A stretch of DNA of 64,000 nucleotides from Pseudoalteromonas sp. MSK9-3. GTDB lineage: Bacteria; Pseudomonadota; Gammaproteobacteria; Enterobacterales; Alteromonadaceae. A program made the translations under genes and the position numbers. Position 1 is the stretch's first letter; the number at the start of each line of letters is the position of its first letter. Positions 57,859-64,000 of the stretch are shown piece after piece. The stretch is taken from the NCBI RefSeq assembly GCF_003590335.1, contig NZ_MIET01000034.1, positions 124,001-188,000 on the forward strand, given 5' to 3'. Below the pieces are notes generated by a model. That model saw only the letters and a list, made by a program, of their open reading frames with translations, did not search any database and was not told the DNA's origin.

Positions 57859-58614
57859 ATGAAGGAGAGTGAATTGGTAAATTGTGCTAACTGTGTTCAA
57901 TTAGAGGGGCTTGATATTGATTTTACGATGGCTTTTCAACCTATCGTTCACGCGCAATCAAAACGTATATTTGGCTATGAAGCGTTAGCGCGGGGCCTCA
58001 ATAATGAACCAGCGTATTCAGTACTGTCGCAAGTAAATGATAAAAACCGTTATGCTTTTGACCAAATGTGCCGTGTGAAAGCAATTGAGTTAGCAGCAAA
58101 GTTAGATTTGTCGTCTTATCTTAGTATTAACTTTTTGCCTAATGCGATTTATCAGCCCCAGCGTTGTATTCGAACGACTTTAGCGGCTGCTGAAAAGCAC
58201 AGTTTTCCGGTCGAAAGGATCATGTTTGAATTTACCGAAGTTGAGAAAATATCTGATAGTGGGCACATAAAGCGTGTTGTTGAGTATTACCGTACTTTGG
58301 GCTTTAAAACCGCAACGGATGATTTTGGTTCGGGTTATTCCGGCTTAAATTTATTGGCTGACTTTCAAACTGATATTATTAAATTTGATATGGGATTGAT
58401 CCGAGATATTCATATAGACAAAGTACGGCAAGTTATTTTACGACATTGCATTAGTTTGTGTCATAAATTACAGATCACAACTTTGGCTGAGGGCGTTGAA
58501 ACATCAGGAGAGTTTAAGTGGTTACAAAGTGAAGGCGTGGATTTAATTCAAGGCTACTTTATCGCCAAACCGGGCTTTGAGTGTTTGCCAAGTGTTGACT
58601 TTTCACAGTTATAA
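57859..58614 (+). CDS. EAL domain cyclic di-GMP phosphodiesterase
   Basis: A stand-alone EAL protein of 251 residues. The signature Glu41-Ala-Leu is intact in GYEALARG. Other catalytic and dimer motifs are present: NFLPNAIY, FEFTEVE, DDFGSGYSGLNLL, KFDMGLI, LAEGVET and IQGYFIAKP. It should therefore be an active phosphodiesterase that linearises c-di-GMP. No sensor domain is fused to it; a short N-terminal part has a Cys-x-x-Cys (about 9-12) that might bind metal. It is divergent from the CadC-like regulator gene (about 150 bp between). Confidence 0.93.
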   Translation: MKESELVNCANCVQLEGLDIDFTMAFQPIVHAQSKRIFGYEALARGLNNEPAYSVLSQVNDKNRYAFDQMCRVKAIELAAKLDLSSYLSINFLPNAIYQPQRCIRTTLAAAEKHSFPVERIMFEFTEVEKISDSGHIKRVVEYYRTLGFKTATDDFGSGYSGLNLLADFQTDIIKFDMGLIRDIHIDKVRQVILRHCISLCHKLQITTLAEGVETSGEFKWLQSEGVDLIQGYFIAKPGFECLPSVDFSQL

Positions 58615-58654
58615 AGCTGAGTGAAATAAAAATCATAGACTTTAGAGGCACAAA

Positions 58655-59182
58655 ATGTTGAAGGCAATTTTTAGTATATTATTATTTTTGATAACTGCGC
58701 CATTGCTCCTCGCATTGTTTATTAAAAACTCATATCACGTAGAGCGAAGTGTTGTGATCGAACAACCGATAGAAGTGGTATTTGATTATATCAAATACCT
58801 TAAAAACCAAAATCATTATAGTCGTTGGGCCAATATTGACCCTGATATGGTAAAAGCTTACAGAGGTACCGATGCGCACGTTGGGTTTGTATCGGCATGG
58901 AGTAGCGAACATCCTGATGTGGGGATTGGAGAGCAAGAGATTATCGGCATAAAGCCGCTGGAGCGAATTGACTATGAGCTACGGTTTATTGCGCCTTTTC
59001 AGGCGACAGAGCCTGCTTATATGCTCACTAAACCAATTGGTGATACCACACAGGTTACTTGGGGATTTCAAGGGCACATGAATTACCCAATGAATTTAAC
59101 GTTTTTGTTTATCGATTTTGAAAAACAAATTGGCGGTGACTTACAAGCAGGGCTCAATAAATTAAAGGAGCTCCTTGAATAA
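58655..59182 (+). CDS. SRPBCC family protein, membrane-anchored
   Basis: A 175-residue protein with an N-terminal membrane helix (about 3-22) and a polyketide-cyclase-like SRPBCC/START fold (about 30-172), seen as VERSVVIEQPIEVVFDYI and an end segment LQAGLNKLKELLE. Such domains bind hydrophobic ligands; the ligand here is unknown. It follows the EAL gene by 41 bp and could share a transcript. Confidence 0.82.
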   Translation: MLKAIFSILLFLITAPLLLALFIKNSYHVERSVVIEQPIEVVFDYIKYLKNQNHYSRWANIDPDMVKAYRGTDAHVGFVSAWSSEHPDVGIGEQEIIGIKPLERIDYELRFIAPFQATEPAYMLTKPIGDTTQVTWGFQGHMNYPMNLTFLFIDFEKQIGGDLQAGLNKLKELLE

Positions 59183-59193
59183 GGAGCTGTTTA

Positions 59194-59210
59194 GAGAGCC
59201 ATAGGCTCTC
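59194..59210. terminator. hairpin between convergent SRPBCC and chitinase genes
   Basis: A perfect 7-bp stem (GAGAGCC / GGCTCTC) with a 3-nt loop, 12 bp after the SRPBCC stop and 14 bp before the end of the chitinase gene. No strong T-run on either side. Confidence 0.45.
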
Positions 59211-59223
59211 CATGTATGGCTTG

Positions 59224-60438
59224 TTATAAAACTGTTTTATTAAACGTTGAGTTAGTTTTACAGTTTCCTATCTTACTAAATCGATGTTCATGACCGGATG
59301 TGTCAGGTGTAATGTCATATATTGGCCCAGATTCAACTCGATAATTTTGCCCATTGAAGCTGAATGTATCGCCTTGATTGTAAATGGTTGGGTAGCTTTG
59401 CCATTGAGCGCTGCATGCATCACATTTTGGTAGCACTTCGGCTATCGCATTTAATAGTTGGTAGTCAGGATCTTTACTATCTTGATGCAACTCCCAAATA
59501 AAAACGCCTGGGTAGTGATTGTCTTTAATAAATTGCGATTTCTTTTTAATGAGCTCAGGGGTTTCCCAGTACCAATGGGTGTTATCGGCAATAGCATGAC
59601 CTGAGTTGAAATCGACGCCTCGGTCTTTGACTAATTTTTCTACGATATGATCTGTGGTCACTATGCTGACTTGCTCACTTTGGCCATCTACAAATCCTTT
59701 GTGATAGAACGGCAGGCCTAATAGGGTTTTCTCTTTTGGATATTTTTGCATCATACTATTGATACCTGGAATATCTGATTCTAAGCCCATTTGTGTATAG
59801 AGCCACGCACTGTGGTGATCGATAAACGATGCAGGCCATTGCCCTGTAAAGTTATATGCCATAAAACGAATGTAGTCAGCATATACGTCTAGGTCTTGGT
59901 GGTAATTTGGGCCATTCCAAAAACCAGCTTCAACATCTGTACCTAAGTCGATTTCTTGGGGTAATAGCTCATGCAGCCGCTTTAAAAGATAGAGGTGATT
60001 ACCGCTTTCAATTGGGTTAGGTTGCTCATTCGTCGAAAAATGTTCCCAATCTATGTCTATGCCGTCTAATCGATGTTGTATCGCATAATCAGCGATGTTT
60101 TTTGCTAACGCATTAAGGTCTGCTTTAGTCAGGTTTAAAAAGTTGACGCCCGCGCCTCCAATGGACAAAATGATACCGATGTTATTACTTCGACCAAATT
60201 GCAGTGCATCATTGATATGTGTGTCAACTAAACGGGTATCAAGTCCGCCACCTTCAGTTGGAAAGGCAAAGGCGAGTATGATGTGGGTGAGGGCATCGCT
60301 ATTGAGTTCCTCTATCGCCAATGGCCCGCCGAGTGGATACTGCCAAGTCGCATAGGCACCTTCGACGCGTGGACATTGTGTAGCTTGAGCACTTAATACT
60401 GCGCCAAAGCACAGTGTTAACAAACTTTTTCTTATCAT
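59224..60438 (-). CDS. secreted GH18 chitinase-like glycosidase
   Basis: A secreted enzyme of 404 residues expected to hydrolyse chitin or related GlcNAc polymers with retention through substrate assistance. Signal peptide about 1-20. The GH18 barrel has LSIGGAGVNF (about 91-100) and the catalytic motif DGIDIDWE with acid Glu132 preceded by Asp130. Tyr and Trp residues of the substrate cleft follow, such as FMAYNFTGQW. The C-terminal 60 residues (WQSYPTIYNQGDTFSFNGQNY) look like a short carbohydrate-binding module of the CBM5/12 type. The gene is alone on the minus strand. Confidence 0.9.
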   Translation of the reverse strand: MIRKSLLTLCFGAVLSAQATQCPRVEGAYATWQYPLGGPLAIEELNSDALTHIILAFAFPTEGGGLDTRLVDTHINDALQFGRSNNIGIILSIGGAGVNFLNLTKADLNALAKNIADYAIQHRLDGIDIDWEHFSTNEQPNPIESGNHLYLLKRLHELLPQEIDLGTDVEAGFWNGPNYHQDLDVYADYIRFMAYNFTGQWPASFIDHHSAWLYTQMGLESDIPGINSMMQKYPKEKTLLGLPFYHKGFVDGQSEQVSIVTTDHIVEKLVKDRGVDFNSGHAIADNTHWYWETPELIKKKSQFIKDNHYPGVFIWELHQDSKDPDYQLLNAIAEVLPKCDACSAQWQSYPTIYNQGDTFSFNGQNYRVESGPIYDITPDTSGHEHRFSKIGNCKTNSTFNKTVL

Positions 60439-60658
60439 TATATATTTCCTTTACATGTATGTTGTTTCCTTTTTAGCGTGGCTTTTTTTTGAGCAAGTGG
60501 CAATGACTTAGCGTACAGACGTTAGTCTAAGATGGGTTACGTAGGTTTGGCGCGAGCAGTTCGCTTTATTGTGCACCGAGTCGGCAAGCTTTGATCAATT
60601 AAAGTGTTAATTTAAAGAAGATGATGCCGAGTACTGGTCAGTTAATTACAGTAAAGTG

Positions 60659-61159
60659 CTACAGTATTTGCGTATAGAACAACATTGAATTTTGATGTTC
60701 TGACTGAAAAGTGAATCCTATTTTGGTTAGCACAGCAATAGAGGCTAGGTTCGACTTTTCAACGCCTGCAATGAGTTCCTTAATTGAGGGAGTACTTTTA
60801 CACCAATGAATAAATGCTGACAATGCTTCTTGGGCATATCCTTTACCCCAATAGCCTTCGGCAAGTAAGTAGCCAATATGGTATTGGTGTGTGTCACTGT
60901 TATGTATAAAAATGAAACCGCGTAAGGAGTCATCGTCCAGTCCGATAACGGCGAACACTCTACTGTCTTTTAACATATTGATAAGCCAATCCTTGGCATG
61001 TTTAATGGTGGTTAAACCTTGAAAGTTTGGCGGCAGATGCGCAATAACATTTGGGCTCAATACGCTTAATATGTCATGAAAGAGCGAGTTACTGTCTTGC
61101 TGTGTATCAAAGACATCTTGTAGGGTGAGCTCACTTAGTGTAAGTCGGTGTGTATTCAT
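60659..61159 (-). CDS. GNAT family N-acetyltransferase (RimJ/RimL-like)
   Basis: An acetyltransferase of about 167 residues from ATG 61159 (MNTHRLTLSELTLQD). An upstream ATG at 61171 would add four residues (MRHI); neither has a strong Shine-Dalgarno. It has the CoA-binding motif LAEGYWGKGYAQEALSAFI near residue 100 and ends SIAVLTKIGFTFQSE, as in ribosomal-protein-type or spermidine-type GNATs. Substrate unknown. The next minus-strand gene upstream is separated by a terminator. Confidence 0.85.
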   Translation of the reverse strand: MNTHRLTLSELTLQDVFDTQQDSNSLFHDILSVLSPNVIAHLPPNFQGLTTIKHAKDWLINMLKDSRVFAVIGLDDDSLRGFIFIHNSDTHQYHIGYLLAEGYWGKGYAQEALSAFIHWCKSTPSIKELIAGVEKSNLASIAVLTKIGFTFQSEHQNSMLFYTQIL

Positions 61160-61268
61160 TATATGTCTCATTGAAGGCACTTTAGTGATGGTAATACTGT
61201 GGTTATAGTGTGAACAGGTGTTAAATTCAAGCTGTGTGGATGTGTTCAAGAGAAAGTGCTGGCAACAA

Positions 61269-61293
61269 AAAAGCCGCAATCACTGCGGCTTTT
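61269..61293. terminator. terminator of the Lys/Ala-rich protein gene
   Basis: A perfect 10-bp stem (AAAAGCCGCA / TGCGGCTTTT), loop ATCAC. On the minus strand it is followed by TTTTTTGTTGCC-like T-rich sequence, which ends the preceding gene; T's also follow on the plus strand. Confidence 0.75.
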
Positions 61294-61321
61294 TGGGAAA
61301 GTTTGGCTGTGTGGTTAAACG

Positions 61322-61687
61322 TTAAACTACACCACGTGGCAAACGACAGTCATGGTCTTTGCGTGCCAGTTCTACAATCCATAGTTCTTCAGCTGTGTAA
61401 CCCTCTTCGTTTTCTTTGATAACGATAAAAGGTGCTTTTTTAGCAGCAACAGGGGCTACAGCTTTCTTTGTTTTTGCTTTTTTAGCAGGCGCAGCTGCTT
61501 CGCTAGGTGTCGCTGAACCTGAAGTGAGTTCTTCAGTTAATGCTGCAACATCTGCAAGGCGCATGTTCTTGCCACCATCAATGCTGTACCAGCCTGGTTT
61601 AGTGGCAATTTCTGGCTTTTTACCGTGGGCAGCTTCATAAGCAGCTTCAAAAGCGCTTAATACTTCAGTTTTATCTAGTTTACTCAT
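61322..61687 (-). CDS. hypothetical Lys/Ala-rich protein
   Basis: I do not recognise this 121-residue protein. The start is ATG 61687, with AGGA about 6 nt upstream; an earlier in-frame start would add 25 residues that overlap the next gene's upstream region. The N-terminal part (about 1-55) is folded-looking, with KPGWYSIDGGKNMRLADVA. A Lys/Ala-rich low-complexity linker (about 65-90, PAKKAKTKKAVAPVAAKK) resembles histone-H1-like tails, and a C-terminal part (about 92-121) ends RKDHDCRLPRGVV. It may be nucleic-acid associated. Small and basic in the middle. Confidence 0.65.
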   Translation of the reverse strand: MSKLDKTEVLSAFEAAYEAAHGKKPEIATKPGWYSIDGGKNMRLADVAALTEELTSGSATPSEAAAPAKKAKTKKAVAPVAAKKAPFIVIKENEEGYTAEELWIVELARKDHDCRLPRGVV

Positions 61688-61850
61688 CGTAGATCCTAGT
61701 CGTGTTATACGCGGATATGCGGGATTAAGATTTAAAGAGTAGTTATACCCATATTTGGGCAATTTTTCAATTTTTTACGTTTTTTGCTTCCAATTTGCTC
61801 GTATTGCCGCCAAAATTTGCGATTATTTTCTACAAAACAATGGTCACGTC

Positions 61851-62603
61851 ATGAAGCGTTCAGAATTCATCCACATTTTATCTCAACTACTCCAACCGAG
61901 TGCAATTAAAGATTTTGCACCAAATGGCTTACAAGTTGAGGGGGCAGAAACGGTTCATAAAATAGTCACTGGTGTGACGGCAAGCCAAGCATTGATTGAT
62001 GCTGCTATTAAACTAGGCGCAGATACGATATTGGTGCACCATGGTTACTTTTGGAAAGGTGAATCACCCACCATCACTGGTATGAAAAAGCGTCGTATCA
62101 CTAGCTTGTTGGTGAATGATATTAATTTGTTTGGCTATCATCTACCACTTGATATTCACCCTGAGCTTGGCAATAACGCACAACTGGCCAAATTACTTGA
62201 TATGCATTATGAAGGCGGGTTAGAAAGCGGTGCAAATAGTGTCGCTGTAAAGGGGAGGTTACACACGCCTTTGACTGCGGATGAGTTTGCCCAAAAAATA
62301 GCTCAAGTGTTAGAGCGTAAGCCCCTTGTATGTGCCCCTAGAGGCAAAAAAATTGAGACGATTGCTTGGTGTACTGGCGGTGGTCAAGGTTATATTGATC
62401 TGGCTGCAGAGCAAGGCATTGATGCCTATTTAACAGGCGAAGCATCAGAGCAAACAATTCATAGTGCACGTGAGCAAGGGATCGATTTTTTTGCTGCAGG
62501 TCATCATGCCACTGAGCGCTATGGTATTAAAGCCTTGGGGGAGTTCTTAGCAGGTGAGTATGGTTTTGATGTGACATTTATTGATATAGATAACCCTGTA
62601 TAA
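61851..62603 (+). CDS. Nif3-like dinuclear metal protein (YbgI family)
   Basis: A metal-binding protein of 250 residues that forms a hexameric ring; function uncertain, possibly GTP cyclohydrolase I type 2-like. I set ATG 61851 (MKRSEFIHIL, compare E. coli YbgI MKNTELEQLI). An in-frame start at 61755 would add 32 poorly conserved residues. Metal ligands are in VHHGYFWKGES (about 64-74), and GHHATERYG near the C-terminus. GLQVEGAETVHKIVTGVTAS is nearly identical to E. coli. Confidence 0.95.
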   Translation: MKRSEFIHILSQLLQPSAIKDFAPNGLQVEGAETVHKIVTGVTASQALIDAAIKLGADTILVHHGYFWKGESPTITGMKKRRITSLLVNDINLFGYHLPLDIHPELGNNAQLAKLLDMHYEGGLESGANSVAVKGRLHTPLTADEFAQKIAQVLERKPLVCAPRGKKIETIAWCTGGGQGYIDLAAEQGIDAYLTGEASEQTIHSAREQGIDFFAAGHHATERYGIKALGEFLAGEYGFDVTFIDIDNPV

Positions 62604-62618
62604 CGGGTTATCTATATC
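62583..62618. terminator. bidirectional terminator between nif3-like and elyC-like genes
   Basis: A perfect 14-bp inverted repeat (GATATAGATAACCC / GGGTTATCTATATC) with an 8-nt loop that spans the stop codon of the Nif3-like gene. It lies between convergent genes. T-runs are weak on both sides, but the stem is long. Confidence 0.6.
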
Positions 62619-62632
62619 CATTGTTAATGTAT

Positions 62633-63397
62633 TTATAAGGCTTCAGGGTCTATTGTGCGTAGCAACGATATCCAAGCTTTTCCGACCCATTCATGACAGT
62701 GAGAAGTGACGGCCTTTAATATGCTCGCTTGTGCGATAAATTGCCTTGATTGAGGTTGACTACTCAGCGAGTAAAATTGAATTGGGGCAGAGATCACTTC
62801 TACGCCTTGTGCATTAAATAAATCTGTTGCTCGTGACATATGGCTGGCTGAGGTGACTAACGCAATCTGTCTATCGACTAAGTGAGGAGCTAAAAGTCTT
62901 GCTTCATCTTTTGTATCTAGTGCCCTTGGGTTTTGTTTAACACGATGCGCGGCAATGCCCAGTGCCTGTGCTGTTTTTGCCATAAGTGCTGCATTAGAGG
63001 TTTTACTGTGTCCGCCGCCAGATACAATTAAATCAGCGCGAGGATAGTGGTGTGCCAGTCTTAAGCCTTCTACTAGTCGAGAGAGTGCACACCCCCCTAA
63101 CTGCCCATTACTAGGAAGCTGTGAGTTTGGGTAAACATCGCATCCCAATACGACTATTTTATCTAGGTGTGCATGCTGAGTGACGTTAAATGGTTTTAAT
63201 ACTCGTTCTTGAGGGGTAATGATTCGGTTTGCAATGTAGGGTGTACTGATAGCCCATAAGAAAAGGACTAATAGCCAAGTTATGATAAATGATTTGGTGT
63301 TTGTTTTACTGACAAAGAGTAAACAAAATGCGATGAAAAGAAGTGACAGTGGCAATGGCATCAGTACCGAGCCAATAACTTTTTTTATTTCAAACAT
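62633..63397 (-). CDS. DUF218 (ElyC/SanA/YdcF-like) membrane protein
   Basis: An inner-membrane protein of 254 residues from ATG 63397; a TTG at 63409 would add four. Two N-terminal helices (about 10-28 and 33-52) precede the DUF218 domain (about 82-220): VVLGCDVYPNSQLPSNGQLGG-like start, DLIVSGGGHSK, TKDEARLLAPHL and ALVTSASHMSRA. ElyC in E. coli acts in envelope biogenesis, so a role with lipid carriers or peptidoglycan is likely, but exact identity is open. Confidence 0.85.
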   Translation of the reverse strand: MFEIKKVIGSVLMPLPLSLLFIAFCLLFVSKTNTKSFIITWLLVLFLWAISTPYIANRIITPQERVLKPFNVTQHAHLDKIVVLGCDVYPNSQLPSNGQLGGCALSRLVEGLRLAHHYPRADLIVSGGGHSKTSNAALMAKTAQALGIAAHRVKQNPRALDTKDEARLLAPHLVDRQIALVTSASHMSRATDLFNAQGVEVISAPIQFYSLSSQPQSRQFIAQASILKAVTSHCHEWVGKAWISLLRTIDPEAL

Positions 63398-63402
63398 GTA
63401 AG

Positions 63403-63425
63403 AACCCAACCTTGGATGTTGGGTT
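63403..63425 (-). terminator. hairpin between metR-like and elyC-like genes
   Basis: A perfect 8-bp stem (AACCCAAC / GTTGGGTT), 7-nt loop, lying after the metR-like gene and only a few bases before the start of the elyC-like gene on the same strand. T-run is short (TTCTT). May stop read-through. Confidence 0.45.
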
Positions 63426-63458
63426 ACAGTGTATTAGAGACTGAAGACTATGAACAGG

Positions 63459-64000
63459 TTAACGTCCATTGTTTATTTTACATGTGTTTAAAAAGTGACG
63501 ATAAACAGGATTATCTTTCATATTCTTTTTCATTGCTAAATACATCGGACGATTTAAGCCTAGCGCACCCAATGGAATAGACTTTATTAAGCCTTGGCTT
63601 TCATAAGGAGTAACTAACCAATCAGGTAAGGCCGCGACCCCCATGCCTGCACTCACTAATTGAAAAATGAGTAAACCTTGGTCAACTGTTTTTAAGGTGC
63701 CATCAAAACGGGCATTTTGTATAAAATGCTTAAATATATCTTGGCGCTCTTTTGGGATCGGATAAGAGATGATGGTTTCATCTTTTAGATCGAGTGCCGT
63801 GACATAGGCTTTTTTAGCGAGTTCATGATCAGGTGCAACAATGAGTTTAAGCTTGAAGTCAAATAAATGTGCGTATTCTAGTTTATCAGGCTCACGAATA
63901 TCAGACGTTAACACCAGATCTAATTCATCTTCCATAAGATCTGGAATCGCATCGTAGCTAAACCCTCTTTCATAATCGACTTTAATGTCTGGCCAAAAAT
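63459..64000 (-). CDS. metR: LysR family regulator, MetR-like, 5' end outside the window
   Basis: The C-terminal effector-binding part of a LysR-type regulator, open through the right edge. The reading frame continues upstream to 64000 without a stop (…FWPDIKVDYERGFSYDAIPDL…), so the methionine at 63935 is internal, not a start. ELDLVLTSDIREP, FDFKLKLIVAPDHELA, LLIFQLVSAGMGVAALPDWLV closely match MetR, the homocysteine-responsive activator of methionine genes. The DNA-binding N-terminus lies beyond the window. The C-terminus ends earlier than in E. coli MetR. No metE or metH is in the window. Confidence 0.8.
   Translation of the reverse strand, partial: FWPDIKVDYERGFSYDAIPDLMEDELDLVLTSDIREPDKLEYAHLFDFKLKLIVAPDHELAKKAYVTALDLKDETIISYPIPKERQDIFKHFIQNARFDGTLKTVDQGLLIFQLVSAGMGVAALPDWLVTPYESQGLIKSIPLGALGLNRPMYLAMKKNMKDNPVYRHFLNTCKINNGR

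Overview
This window is a gammaproteobacterial chromosome segment, most likely from Pseudoalteromonas or a close relative in the Alteromonadales. The evidence is AT-leaning base composition, a sodium-type PomAB flagellar stator, a RibBX-type riboflavin gene inside nrdR-ribD-ribE-ribBX-ribH-nusB-thiL-pgpA, and many secreted or periplasmic peptidases (DPP IV, M49, tricorn/S41). Most best matches recalled are to proteobacterial housekeeping proteins. No rRNA, tRNA, insertion sequence, prophage or CRISPR array was seen. The genus is inferred, not proven.

Layout. 0.2-9.1 kb: a DPP IV-type peptidase, a HIT protein, an M49-like metallopeptidase lipoprotein, an HDOD protein, RdgC, and a divergent histidine kinase / single-domain response regulator pair. 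9.2-14.1 kb: thrABC with a leader peptide and attenuator. 14.3-24.7 kb: glyA, then a long same-strand run (nrdR, ribD, ribE, ribBX, ribH, nusB, thiL, pgpA) ending in a large propeller-GGDEF sensor. 24.7-28.2 kb (minus): a DUF962 protein and the isoprenoid operon xseB-ispA-dxs. 28.5-30.9 kb: pomA-pomB, then a tiny ORF and an unknown four-helix membrane protein. 30.9-32.1 kb: an aromatic amino acid permease.

32.4-45.0 kb (minus): the well-known envelope and translation cluster, in transcription order leuS, lptE, holA, nadD, rsfS, rlmH, mrdA, mrdB, rlpA, dacA, ybeD, lipB, lipA. Tight spacing or overlaps from leuS to rlmH and from mrdA to rlpA suggest shared transcripts; a strong terminator follows dacA. 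45.1-52.1 kb (plus): ybeL-like zinc ribbon protein, a Lon-related protease with an FKBP isomerase, and a tricorn-like protease behind a striking inverted repeat.

52.3-64 kb is the more accessory part: an SDR, a GNAT, a small HTH protein, a sulfatase-modifying-factor-fold secreted protein tail-to-tail with a CadC-like membrane regulator, an EAL phosphodiesterase, an SRPBCC protein, a GH18 chitinase, another GNAT, an unknown Lys/Ala-rich small protein, a Nif3-family protein, an ElyC-like membrane protein and the 3' part of a MetR-like regulator cut by the window end.

The items most worth following up are the tiny gene plus membrane protein after pomB (30263-30865), the 15-bp AU-rich inverted repeat that buries the ribosome binding site of the tricorn gene (48814-48852), the hairpin between the Shine-Dalgarno and start of thiL, and the cysteine-less FGE-fold protein with its own membrane regulator. 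No clear new defence or mobile system was found.
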